DNA from: Porogramme epimiltina
Lineage: Eukaryota; Basidiomycota; Agaricomycetes; Polyporales; Polyporaceae
NCBI GenBank assembly: GCA_900155495.1
Contig: FTLJ01000939.1
Span: forward strand, 1 to 14,328
Length of the DNA stretch: 14,328 bases
Reading direction: 5' to 3'
Made by a program: the position numbers and the translations under genes. The notes below the pieces were generated by a model, which did not search any database, was not told the origin of the DNA, and was given only the letters and a program-made list of their open reading frames with translations. Shown here piece after piece: positions 1 to 10,050 of the stretch. Numbering within the stretch: position 1 is the stretch's first letter; every line of letters begins with the position of its first letter.

Positions 1-102
1 ACTGTCTGTCAGAGGACTTCCTGCAGAGAAACGTCTTCCGCCTTTCGACGATCGTGAGTACATATCTCACCCAAGCTGCCAGATCCCAGGGCCCTAAGCA
101 GA
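1..102. other. left edge, flank of the DUF4419 gene
   Basis: Short stretch beyond the 3' end of the DUF4419 gene. On the plus strand a GTGAGT donor-like signal starts at 55, preceded by an open frame reading LSEDFLQRNVFRLSTI. This could be the end of an exon of a gene that begins outside the window and converges on the DUF4419 gene. No acceptor or following exon could be found, so it is not called as a gene. Confidence 0.2.
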
Positions 103-1670
103 CTAAGGATCATCCAAACCACCCCACCGTTTCATCAACTCCAACACTGCCTTCGCATCTTCCTCCTCACGCCCCCACCGAGGCTTCTCGGCTTTGACAT
201 ACAGGAACCACTGAGGCGCCGGGCTCAGGGTGTCGTATAGATCCTGGCCGACAGCTTCGGAGTGGAGCTGTAACGGAGAGCGCGCAGGGAAAGAGGAACG
301 CGCGAGCGCGGATGAGACCGAGGCAGCTGCGGCGACATGGCCCGCGACCATCTTGCATTGGAATGCTTCCCCCTCGTCGTCAAGGTGTACGTCTACGCTT
401 GCATACCCTACGGGTATATCTGTCATGTCGACGGTGGGATATGGCACCCCGTCGAGCGAGTACTGGAACCCGAAGTCATCTTCTGCTGGACGAGAGATAT
501 TGTCAGCACTTGTACAAGCGCGTTTGCATCTTCGACTTACGAGGATCAGACATGACGCTTCCACGAGAACGATGTGCATCCACTGGTAGCGTTGAAGGAG
601 GGCTCCCTCGACTTCCGAGGCGTTTTCCGTCGCAGTCCCACATACAAAATGCGGTGACCCATCCAGATAGGAAGTCCGTACCGCACAAGCGGTCGTCTCG
701 ATTGACGACGTGGGACCAGAATTTGATGTCGGGTGCGCTGTCGAAAGCGGAGGCGAAGCGAGTGAGAATGGGGCGGAGCATCCCAGCCCACTGCGTGGGC
801 TAATCGCCGAGCTCGGGGAGGCGGTCGAGGCGGGCGAGAATGCGAAGCCAGTCGGCCTTTTCACCTAGGAGTGTGACCGAGGGTATACCGCAGACTATGT
901 CGATCCCATACGAGAAGTATCTGAATCATGGGTGATAGGAGCATGACGGAGAAGATGAGTGCGAATCTTACTTCTTAAGGGTAGACATGAGGATGACAGA
1001 GCATATAGTAGTGTCTTTGAGAGTAGTCGTTGTGAAATCTGGCAGGGCCCATTCTACGAGAGTCTTGTCGACGACCTGTGTGCAAACGTCACATTGAAGC
1101 TACGGACGACATGATAGAGGAAGGCTCACATGCTCGTTAAGTAGATCAGAGAACGTCCGTGCGACTTTCGCGAAGTCTATAGTGTGTCGAGATCCGACTT
1201 CGCGTATTCTAAGCGTCTTCTTCCCCTCGTGAGCAACGAAATAGCTGCGCAAGTCTTCCGCGTGGGCGTTCACGCTGTTGGAAAGGGCAATGAGGGGGAA
1301 GGCCACACAGAGGTAGGAAGACACGGACTAGAAGCTCAGTTGAGACAGGATCGCAATCCATATGTCGTCTGGTCTGTAAATGCACACCACAATCGAGTTA
1401 GCGCGATATCAGAGGGGCGTGCGCTTGCGGGATGTACCGAAGTGTCAGGTGACAATGTTGGCCATACGCTTCGACTATGGTGTGAACAAGCCCATTCTCG
1501 TGCGGGATAAGAGTCGGGAGCACATCTTGGGTAGCTGATGTCTGCAGCATCTCCCCGCTCTCCTTCCACTCGTTATAGCACGAAGCCTTGGTGAGTTCCT
1601 CTACATTTTCCATCCCTTTGCAAGGGAAGGAGTTGGCGTCGTGATTGGCGACCTTGAAAGTGACGGGCAT
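103..1670 (-). pseudogene. DUF4419 domain protein, six exons, broken by one in-frame TAG
   Basis: Exons on the minus strand are 1670-1438, 1373-1329, 1274-1130, 1075-972, 920-541 and 485-103. The five introns are 64, 54, 54, 51 and 55 bp, and the exons sum to 1290 nt (430 codons). The start is the ATG of MPVTFKVANHDAN, the usual opening of these fungal proteins. Family landmarks run in order: GLVHTIVEAYGQHCHLTLRP, DDIWIAILSQLSFYVNAHAE, EDLRSYFVAHEGKK, VEWALPDFTTTT, CGIPSVTLLGEKADW, FWSHVVNRDD, TDFLSGWVTAFCMWD, PTVDMTDIPVGYASV and KMVAGHVAA. This is full length for the fungal DUF4419 family, whose biochemical role is unknown. Codon 216 (minus 802-800) is TAG between LPELGD and PTQWAGMLRP, where the family continues without a gap. 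No splice choice that keeps the frame removes it. As it stands only a 215-residue N-terminal half would be made. It is either a recent pseudogene, a polymorphic null or a base error. The family call rests on recalled resemblance; the splicing is read directly. Confidence 0.82.
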
Positions 1671-1738
1671 GGTTGTTCTCAACAGGGTTAGATGGGAGGG
1701 TGAGAGTCTGATATGCATGGAAGAGCGAAGTGAGAACA

Positions 1739-1745
1739 ATTTATA
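1739..1745 (-). promoter_or_regulatory. TATA box of the DUF4419 gene
   Basis: TATAAAT on the minus strand, in the context GTAGGTATAAATTG, lies 69 bp upstream of the ATG at 1670. A pyrimidine-rich leader between the two (TTCTCACTTCGCTCTTCC) fits a fungal transcription start. Spacing and composition resemble the TATA box of the secreted-protein gene at 12153-12160. Confidence 0.5.
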
Positions 1746-1849
1746 CCTACCATCGTCACGGAAATTCTCAATAGGCTTATCTGGCAGATGCCTGAAGAAT
1801 ACACGTTCAAACATCCGCTTCTAATTGATCATCTGGTGTGCAGCACTAC

Positions 1850-2440
1850 TCACGATGATGCTGTCTAACCATCCCGCAGCTCGCTCTATGGAAGGGAGGG
1901 GAAGGTAGGGGCGAGGGACCTCTACCGTGATCTTGCACACGCCGCGCGCAGCCCGCAAGTCGTTCAGGTTCACTCTGGGTGGAGCCATGGCGCGTGCTGG
2001 AACAGCTGCCAGCGTCACTGCGTACGGCCCGGGAGCACCGGCACTGCCGTAGCATCCACGTTGGCGCTTATACTGATGACGTCGTTTCACAGCCCGGTCC
2101 AGGCCTCGAGGCACCGGCCTGCTCCGTCGTCCGAGTCGCCCGGTGTCTTCTCCTCTGGGCCCTCGACGTCTACTCGGAAGCCTGAGCGTCCAGTGTCCAT
2201 CGACCACAGTGTCCCGTGCGCAGCTCGCGCCCCCGGCCTCCCTTGAATCAGATCCCATTATTGCTCTCTCTTCACACGAGGCGCTTCCAGTGCGACTCGG
2301 ATACCTTCAAGGGCCAGGACGCTGTGATACGCGTGCCCTCGTCCAGGATGTTCTCTTGACACCTTGCGAAACCTCGTGTGGTGCTTCTGAGCCGTGGGTA
2401 TCCGCGACGCGAACCCGCGCCAGTTGTGTGCAAAGCCCCC
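1850..2440 (-). other. unrecognised coding-like stretches, probably a decayed gene
   Basis: Several minus-strand stretches look like protein but sit in different frames. From high to low coordinate these include CTQLARVRVADTHGSEAPHE (about 2440-2350), NILDEGTRITASWPLKVSES (about 2355-2275), FRVDVEGPEEKTPGDSDDGA (about 2185-2110) and NLNDLRAARGVCKITVEVPR (about 1975-1915). The last is followed by a GTGAGT donor-like signal near 1853. GC-rich third positions support coding. A candidate intron between about 2276 and 2187 does not keep the phase, and stops and frame changes separate the blocks. I do not recognise the protein. It may be a broken gene, or a real gene with exons I cannot join. Confidence 0.25.
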
Positions 2441-3150
2441 GCTCATTCGCGATATATGCGCCGTAGTCTTAACAGATCACAGCCAGCAGCCCGCCCTCAA
2501 ATGTGCGGCGGACTGATCCCTTCGTCAAGTTGGCGTTTTGCCTTGTGCCTGCCTTCCATACACAAATCTCTCACCACCCACGAAAGGGTTTTCAACTTCT
2601 CCAGTTCCGTCCCTCTTTCCTCTCCGCTGCTCAAATGATTCTCGACCAGGACCACAAGCATACCATCAGCTAGCATCCAGCCCCAGCTCGTGATCCATAC
2701 CGCTGCCGATCAACTACGGCGGTACGTGAACGAATACGGAGAAGTCGCTGGACGTGACCCCCCGGGGAGTACGGGCTCTTCCTCCCGGAGCATAGAGATG
2801 AACTCTACACTGCAATTTTCCCGGCTTCCTGCAGTACCCACAGCATACACGCCGGTGTACTCTATACGTACTACTTTACTTACTACATAATGAGACTGTG
2901 TTCGTGGTGCCCACAGCCCATCATTTAATCACCTCGATGCCTGGTAATCACTTCTATTACCCTTTCAATCTGGGCTGATAGTGACTACGAGGGATCGGTT
3001 TGGCGCCGAGTCATGAGGCACGGAACTTCCCGACGTATATGTGGATTCCAAGGAGAGGAGCCCCGTTCACAGTCTCCAGCCGTTCCCCTCCAACACCACC
3101 ATTTTCCACTTCCAACAAATCGTCCTTCTGCTCCTACGACTTCTCACAAC
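2441..3150. other. intergenic region upstream of the F-box/WD40 gene
   Basis: No gene is supported here. Open frames are short and have no convincing composition or splice sites. The last 80 bases before 3151 are pyrimidine-rich (CCCCTCCAACACCACC, TTCCACTTCC), as expected for the leader of the plus-strand gene that follows. No clear TATA box was seen. Confidence 0.4.
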
Positions 3151-5535
3151 ATGGTCAAACGGCATCTTCCCGCAGAGCTTGGGCTTCTGGTCATTGATCA
3201 CATCGGTGTGGACGCGGATAATGACTACGATGGCATATCGAAGGCGGATTACCTCAGAAAGCTCTGCATCTGTGCTCTGGTATGCAAGGACTGGATCCAT
3301 CGCAGTCGACTCCATCTCTTTCGATCAATTTATATCCAAGACAAGGCAGGATTCAACACTCTCCGGACCACGTTCCGCAATAATCCATCCTTTCTGTATC
3401 TCGTTCGCGCTATCCATGCTATCGCTCCCTACCTCAGTGGAAGGGGGAATAGAAAACGGCCGCTTCATTTTGCCCTCTTATTACTCAGAACGATGCCCTC
3501 ATGTACTATCAAACTCAGTGTATCCGGCGACATCTCTCTCGACAACGTCACTCGGCGGTGCCTGTCCCTGGGATATCCGCACATTATACACCTTCACCTA
3601 ACCAGGATTGACGCGCTCATAAACCGTGTACATCATCTCGTCAATGGCTTCCCCTCTCTCAGAACTTTGTCCTCTAACGGGGACAAGTATGACATTGATC
3701 CCAGCTGTCACCGACCTCGCCTCACAGTGCGTGTACATGTCATCAGGGCGTATGCTGTACGGGGCTGAGCCACAATCTAGGAGAAGGATGTTTTCCCACA
3801 TAGCGAAGAGAAAGCACGTATAAAAGACAACAGTGAACCATATATTGCGCATAGCCTCCGTCTCAGCTTGGAGTGCATCCAATTAAACCGTTGGATCAAC
3901 AATGGTGAGTCTGGAGACCTACCGGTATTTGACATACTGGCTGCTCATACTACTCTCTGTAGATGGCTTTATTCTTGATCTTTCAAACTTTCCCTTGCTT
4001 CATTCTCTGTCTCTTACCCTTCCATACGGTCCTATTGCCGGCTCTCTAGCGACTGTGGTCAAACTCCTCACACACAGGAAGCCATGGCCACCTCTGCACA
4101 ACATCACTCTTGTATTTGACGAAGCGTTTGATTTTCAAAATAGTCAAAGTAACACACAACAGAGGACGGAGATCTCTGGAGAACAGTGTCGCGCTCTCTA
4201 CCGCGAAATTGATGGTATCCTCGGTGATCAGCAACATGATGAAAGAATCCTCACCTCCCTCATCCTCAAAGGCTCGTATCGTCAACAAGAACAAGGCGTA
4301 GATCAAATAAATAACCTCTTCCGAGCTGAGTTCCCTGAGCTCCATCGCACAGGACGTTTGAAGACAGATTTCAGCGTATCAGGTAAGTAAGTTCTAGCTC
4401 GACTGTGTGCACATCCATGGTCCGGTGCTGAACCCCTTGACACACAGGAGATATAGACAATGAAAACTACATCTATAACATTACTGTGGCACCCAGCGGG
4501 AAATTCGTTGCTGGGTCCTTGCGGTCTTCGCTTGGGTTAGTCACCGTGTGGGACTCGCAGACAAGAACCATATTGGTCAATATCAAGGGTGGGCAGCCAC
4601 AGCTGTTTATTCCGTCACCAGGCGGACATGAGAACTACATCGTAATGGCCACGGGGCAACATTTTGTGGTATGGGACCATTCCCGTGGAGTCTGTGTGGC
4701 TCTCCTCGCAGAACTCAATGGAGATGAAGAGTCACACTGGAATACAAATGTCAGCAATAATATCCTCTTCGCATGGATGAATAACGGGACCTTGCTTGTC
4801 TGGGAGATGCAGAGTTTCACTCTACTTCATACCTACCACCATGTCCGTCTGCCAAAAGAACGGCCCTTCGGAATCTACCGAGAAGTCGCGCGGATATCAC
4901 TTGATGAAAAGTGGCTCTTGGCACACAACGGTCCAAAGTGGGCCTACGAGGTTTCCGTGTGGGACACGGCAACGTGGACCTTGCACGCAGTTCTTCCCGG
5001 CCATGAGCACGGCCACATGCACTACCGAGTTGCCGTGGAGTTTACAGAAGGCGAAACGTCGATTGTGGCCGCTTGTCATTGTGGTGCCATCCAAAAATGC
5101 GATTTTCGAACTGGAGGACTCCTCCACAACACTTATCTCATCGACTCTGACGGAAGCCCTGTACGTGAACTCGCCCGGTATTTGACCCGACTGTCTCCCA
5201 ATGGCCATCTGGTATGTTGGGCGAAGGGAATCCGGGGAAATCAAATTGTGAACATGTCGGACGCAGACAATGGAGTGTTGCTGTGGTCGGTTGGAGGTCT
5301 ATCCCCGTATCTGGGTCGCGTCTTGAAGATTTCCTTCGCACAAACCGGTCAATACGTGGTGGGGGAGTACCAGGATGATATGTTGCGGGTGTTGAGGGTG
5401 GTGAATGGTGAGTGTGTCATGTCAGAAAATATGGAAGGTCGGAATGGACGCTGGCGGCTTTCACAGGACGGAAAGATGTTAGTGGTGGGCGGCGTCCACG
5501 GAACATTGGATACTTTTCGCGTTATAGAGTTGTGA
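3151..5535 (+). CDS. F-box protein with LRR-like middle and C-terminal WD40-like propeller
   Basis: Exons are 3151-3726, 3781-3904, 3963-4382 and 4448-5535. Introns are 54, 58 and 65 bp with donors GTGCGT, GTGAGT and GTAAGT, phases 0, 1 and 1. The sum is 2208 nt (735 residues plus TGA). The start is the ATG of MVKRHLPAELGLLVIDHI, behind a pyrimidine-rich leader. Residues about 5-55 form an F-box (LPAELGLLVIDHI, then LCICALVCKDWIHRSRLHLF). Residues about 60-370 hold hydrophobic strands such as FPSLRTL and LSNFPLLHSLSLTLPYGP, typical of basidiomycete F-box/LRR-like proteins. From about 375 to the end there are blade-like motifs VTVWDSQ (405-411), FVVWDHS (446-452), LLVWEMQ (489-495), VSVWDTA (542-548) and VLLWSVG. 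By family knowledge the F-box binds Skp1 of an SCF ubiquitin ligase and a propeller can recruit the substrate, as in Cdc4/Fbw7; the substrate is unknown. The alternative is two adjacent genes, but the 4383-4447 intron joins the halves in phase and exon 4 has no good ATG of its own near its start. Confidence 0.75.
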
Positions 5536-7283
5536 TATGTACAAGTAACGCGATGATTCAGGCTGCTTTATATATATTGCGAGGAATCCCAGCAATATTT
5601 ATGCTCCTTTGCTCACACTCATATCGAGACCAACAAGGTATACTTCTGGCAACCCGGCCATGCTTACCGCCCGTCAACATTACCGCGGGACCATGAGTAA
5701 TAGGGACAAACACCCTAGGAATTTCGGGTTTTGCAGGTAAGAGCGCATTAACACAGCCGTATGCCACTGATGGAATCGTGTATACATATCTCGGCCGAAG
5801 GTCTGCGCAGACTTCAGTTATATTGGTTCCTTAGTGGGGACTCGGGAGCCTCTAAGGGTGGGCCTCGAAACAGCATCGCGAGTGGAGAGCGGATCACTGA
5901 GCGGGAGGCGCGATGGTTACTTCTGGGCCCGTTGATTTGTGCTTCGGTATCTGGCTCAGTTTGGAGACCGTGAGTACGACGTAACAGGCGAACGAAAGTC
6001 TTGCTCACTCTGCACCTCATGAGCATTGAGCATAAGGAAATGGCGTCACAGTGGGAGCATAGTGCTCGTGATTCACCATGACGTGAAGGGAGGGGCAGAT
6101 GGAGATGGGGTGTAGATCGCGCTCTTTTGTGCAAATGTCGCAGCCTTCACTCCGGATACAGAACTTAAAACAAGTAGTGAGTGATGAAAACCACGCATTA
6201 ATGAGTCGTGTCCAATAGGTTGCGTCGTAAGAACCTCAACATACCGTTACGGACCATAATACACACTCCGAGTGCCCGTCACCAAATTTGGCGGGCCGCA
6301 GATCTGTAGAATTACGCCACGACGTTGGCGAAGGACGAATGAGGGGTTAGGATGAACGGAATAGCAAGGGGAAGCTGCCGCGTGGACGTACAGACTCGAA
6401 GAAGGCCATTGCTACTGACGGAATGAAGAACAGAGGCCTGGCCAGCCCAGGGAACTGTGCTTACGAGGAGCTACATGCACATTACCACAATAACGGCGCG
6501 GATGACAACACTAGTTAACGTACACAGATTCCTGCCATCTGGCGCTCGGGCTCAGGTACTTCAGAATCCACGTTCATCCAAGACGTGGATTTATACGTCT
6601 AAGGGGGCGAAGAGAAAGTACGTGAGCGCAGAAATCACAACAGCTGCAACGCTCGTTTACGATTAATAGTACAGTGACAGAGTATGGACAAAAGAGGGAG
6701 GGGCGTATACATAACCCTTGGAAAGCTTTTGCAGGAGCTGGGTCCAGGCACCAGAAAATTGTGATCTATGAGAGGTGAAGCATATGACGAAAGGCTGCTA
6801 GGAGGGACGAGGAGTTAAATGGAGTAGCCTCCATCTAGTACAGTGCTGCAGCCAGGAGCCTTGCTAGCGCTCGGTGGCTGAGTCGGCGCCATGTGTCAGC
6901 GCACACGTGATCGCGAAGAGGCCGTTCTAGACTCTGGCTTGGGCCTTTCCGATCTCCCGAGATGTTTGCACGAAGCGCGACGCCCCTCTCACCGGCCTTC
7001 GCCTCCACCTTCGCCAGTCCTCCCTCCCTGTCTTTCTCTCTCTGTTCTTCCCATGCGGAGTCGTCTCTCCTCACACAATCATCGTCTCAGGAGGCTGTCA
7101 GAAGTATCTCACACCGCGTTCCCATCCCCCGCCGAGAATCTCTGTCTGTCGCCCTGAGACCCTGCCCCTCCAGCCTTTCCTCCCTTTCGATGTAGCTGCT
7201 CAACGTAGTCGGGCTTCCGGGCTCGTTGCTCGCCTGATGCGAGTTACTCGCACACCACTCACAGAGGCTCTTGCAGCTTCTTC
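5536..7283. other. long intergenic region, no supported gene
   Basis: About 1.7 kb after the F-box/WD40 gene. The only open frames of note (plus 5761-5973, minus 6134-5814) lack a family resemblance, convincing codon use or splice signals, and the minus one has no ATG start. From about 6960 the plus strand becomes rich in C and T (TCCTCCCTCCCTGTC, TTTCTCTCTCTG), as in leaders of basidiomycete genes, which fits a former promoter region for the plus-strand remnant beginning near 7284. Confidence 0.45.
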
Positions 7284-8260
7284 TTGACTGCACGCAACTC
7301 TCCACGTCCAGCTCTACGCAATAGGCTGCCGCACAGGTGCGTCCTGTGTCCTGCGCTTCTTTTTCTACCGCTAACGTCTACCCGCGTCCTGCAGGCTACA
7401 GCATATCCTCAAGGATGGTCTCTGCCGATACATGATCTCCACCCCCACCGAATCCGGCCTGTGCCAAAGTCCACGTGCGTCATACGGATTCTTCGCTTCC
7501 TCTCCTCACGCCTACCCACTCCCCTCATCCCCCCATAGGCTCCCTGTACGACTCCATCTCGCACATGCCACGTATGACCGTTGCGCATTAAGCACACCTC
7601 TCGTGTCATCGTAGGCGCGGAGCCCCTGAGAGCTCCCACAGTGCCCAGCGCGCGGCTGCTGCTCTAGCTCAACACGTTCATTGATACCCCTCGGCCCCTG
7701 CGTAGGCTCACGAGCAACATCTAGTTCTCCCCGCGCGGGTATGGATGTGTACGTCCTTCTCCCTTCCCATTTTCCGTCCCATCTGCGCTTCTGTGCTAAT
7801 ATGCACGTTCATTTAAGCTGCTAAATCTCCCCCGTCTCTCTTCGACCCCGACCTGACGTCTTGGACGACAATCTCCACGCTCCCAGTTTCCTTTTCCAAA
7901 GCGCCCCCGCCGAAACACTCAGGGAAAACGGCTCCTTCGCGCTGGCTCTGGCCATCCTCGCCTCTCTGAGTCGGCTGCTACGTCTCCTGCCCTTCCCGCG
8001 TTTCGTGTTTGACGTTGGGCGCACGGAATAGAAGATGGAAACGGAGGCGGATACGGCGCATGCTTGGAGCCCGTGGGCGCTGCGCTGCGAGGACGGGTCC
8101 TTAGCAGAGACTAGGAAGACCTTCGGAAGATCCACGATGGTTGAAGTCCCTCCATATCCCGCCTTTAAGCATCGTATCGTCCAAGTCTTTCTCCTCCGGG
8201 CCTCCCCGAACGCTCCTCCGCACACGCTTAGCCGCCCCCGCCGCGTCCCGTGGGCATGAT
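7284..8260 (+). pseudogene. unrecognised multi-exon gene remnant
   Basis: Three short exons join in phase: 7284-7336, 7395-7474 and 7539-7571. The introns of 58 and 64 bp have GTGCGT donors, the first with a CTAAC branch site and CTGCAG end. They read NSPRPALRNRLPHRLQHILK, then DGLCRYMISTPTESGLCQSP, then RSLYDSISHMP. A possible third intron, 7572-7614 (GTATGA...GTAG), leads into frames that break down. A further coding block at about 7820-8200 reads PPSLFDPDLTS, then after an apparent one-base loss DDNLHAPSFLFQSAP and RENGSFALALAILASLSRLL, LPFPRFVFDVGRTE, a TAG at 8029-8031, and then KMETEADTAHAWSP and TFGRSTMVEVPPYPAFKHRI. The frame opens at TTG rather than ATG (codon 7284-7286), so the start may be lost. 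Whether the two blocks belong to one gene is inferred. I do not recognise the family. Confidence 0.4.
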
Positions 8261-9094
8261 ATTCCAATCTCCCACTCAAACTACACCACATATGCACAAT
8301 CGGGCGCATACAGCGCGTTCCGGAACATACACACCTCATCGGAAATGTTGGTTCTTCTGCATCGCGCCCCCGCCTCCATGAACGACGTTTCTTCCCCGCG
8401 CAGCTGCATGCCACGCTAAGCCTGTGAACGTCCGCACTCGCCGCTTCCGCAACCACCTCAGACTCGAATCTGCCTCCATCAAACTCCGCTCCCCGCGAGG
8501 CTACTCGAAGGCCACGGTCCGTAGCTTGCCGCGCAATGCGCCAGTCGAACCCAGGGAAGACTGAGAATGGAACGATGGCGAGTACCTTCGAGCCCCATGA
8601 CGTTCGTCTCTATTGCTCACCTTTTCTCTGGCTCGTAGATTGCCCCCGCCTCCGAGCACTACCCTCGGTCTCCCATGTACACCCCCTCTCTGCTCCTTTT
8701 TGCTAGATACTGCTACCTAGTCACTCTTCTCCTCTCCCACTCGATCACCTTCACCGCGTCCGCCACAATCCCGGGGGTCGAACTCAGCCGACCTATCCCC
8801 CATCCTGCCTCAACGTCCGCCTCCTCCGTCGTCTACGCCTCCCTTGCCGCCTTCATTTCTATCTGTGTTGCGCTGTTGTTTTCATCATAGCCACCTACTT
8901 AACCTTCCCCGTATTCTCACGTCCCCATTGTACTTGGTTTTGCCACGTCCGCTTGCGCTTCCCTTGTACTACGCGTCCATCCGTCACCCTTTACCTCTTC
9001 CGCGAGTCTGTCCACGTAGTTCCATGTCCACCTGCTGGAAAGCCTGCTCTCGCTCGCTCTGCGGTCGGCGCTGCGTGCACTGTATCTGAAGTAG
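8261..9094. other. pyrimidine-rich region between two remnants
   Basis: No supported gene. The plus strand is C/T-rich throughout. A 71-codon frame at 8675-8890 begins with ATG and encodes two hydrophobic stretches (YLVTLLLSHSITF and VVYASLAAFISICVALLF). It shows no family resemblance and could arise from the base composition alone. Confidence 0.3.
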
Positions 9095-9690
9095 ATGCGG
9101 GAGCAGACATCAACCCCGGTACAGAAGAGGAGGAACGGCAACGCGCGCAAGATCACGCCACGACCATTATTGGTGGACAGTTCGACTCGTAAGGTCAGCT
9201 CAGTAAGTGTGCACGATATACGGCTGTTTTGATGCAACACTGACGCGTGTCTTGTCTCGCGCATCTAGGGGTCACGGATGTACCTGGTCGTATTAGGGCG
9301 TCGGAGGAACACGGGCGGGATAGGAAGCACGAGAGAAAAGTGCTCGAGGTATGTCTATTTCTCCGCGCTGCCACCGGGTTATTCAGTTTGCCTATTCTCG
9401 TAACACGCGGGCTGACCCTCCTCCTCCAGCTTGCTCACAAAAACCGCCAAATCAAGGGACGCGACTCCAAGATCGCGCACCTCGAGTCGCCCGACGCTCA
9501 TCATCGCACGCAATACGACATCACGGAAGCCCTCGCGTCCGCCGTGGCACGCGCCGAGGCCGCTGCCAGCGAAGAGCGCAAGGAGCCTTATAGAACGCGG
9601 CATAGCACTAACCCTGCTCCCTCTCGCGGCCCGCCAGGCCTCCCGTCTCACTCCAGGTGCAAGCGTCGCGCGCGTTCGAACACCCAGCGA
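9095..9690 (+). pseudogene. coiled-coil protein gene fragment, N-terminal exons
   Basis: Exons 9095-9188, 9269-9348 and 9430-about 9590 join in frame. Intron 9189-9268 (80 bp, donor GTAAGG, branch CACTGAC) and intron 9349-9429 (81 bp, donor GTATGT, branch GGCTGACC, end CTCCAG) both look genuine. The first exon starts at an ATG and is basic (TPVQKRRNGNARKITPRPLL, VDSSTR). It is followed by VTDVPGRIRASEEHGRDRKH, ERKVLELAHKNRQIKGRDSK, IAHLESP and DITEALASAVARAEAAASEE. The charged, alanine-rich pattern suggests a coiled coil. After about 9590 the frame turns into proline- and arginine-rich sequence with no coding character, so the gene appears truncated or shifted there. A competing donor GTAAGT at 9203 would put the next exon out of frame. 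The family is not recognised. Confidence 0.4.
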
Positions 9691-10050
9691 GAGCACCAAC
9701 ATCGTCGCATGCGGATTAGCGCCCGTAGCGATGACGTCACCACCCACCCAGCCTCAGGCGACTCGCCTTGCCCTGCGAGCCTGCTCCGCCGTCACTCCTT
9801 CCCCCGCGCGCACAGCTGGCAGCGATGTCTCGTGTGCAGCCCTTGCGCCAGGTCGAGCTCAAGTCGAGGACCTCAGCCTTGCTCCCCCTTCCCACGCCGG
9901 ACGCTGCAGTGAACGTTGGCCCGCTCCCTCAGGTGGCGCCAACGCAGCCGCTCGCTCAGCCTCCCTGCCGCCTACGACAGGACCGACGTCTCTCGGATAT
10001 GCCGAGAGCTTCTATGACGTGCGGGTGTGGTTGCCTGTGCCTCTGGATCC

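Noticed and set aside
780..905. An intron that would remove the TAG in the DUF4419 gene
   Set aside because: The only suitable donor (GTGAAA just before ADWLRIL) and acceptor (CGCAG after the stop) differ in phase and would delete a conserved part of the domain.
5814..6134. 106-codon minus-strand frame after the F-box/WD40 gene
   Set aside because: It has no ATG start, no family resemblance, no signal peptide and no splice signals.
7821..8456. 211-codon minus-strand frame
   Set aside because: It is antisense to the plus-strand remnant at 7820-8260, which has better protein-like content; the minus product is arginine- and serine-rich as expected for a shadow.
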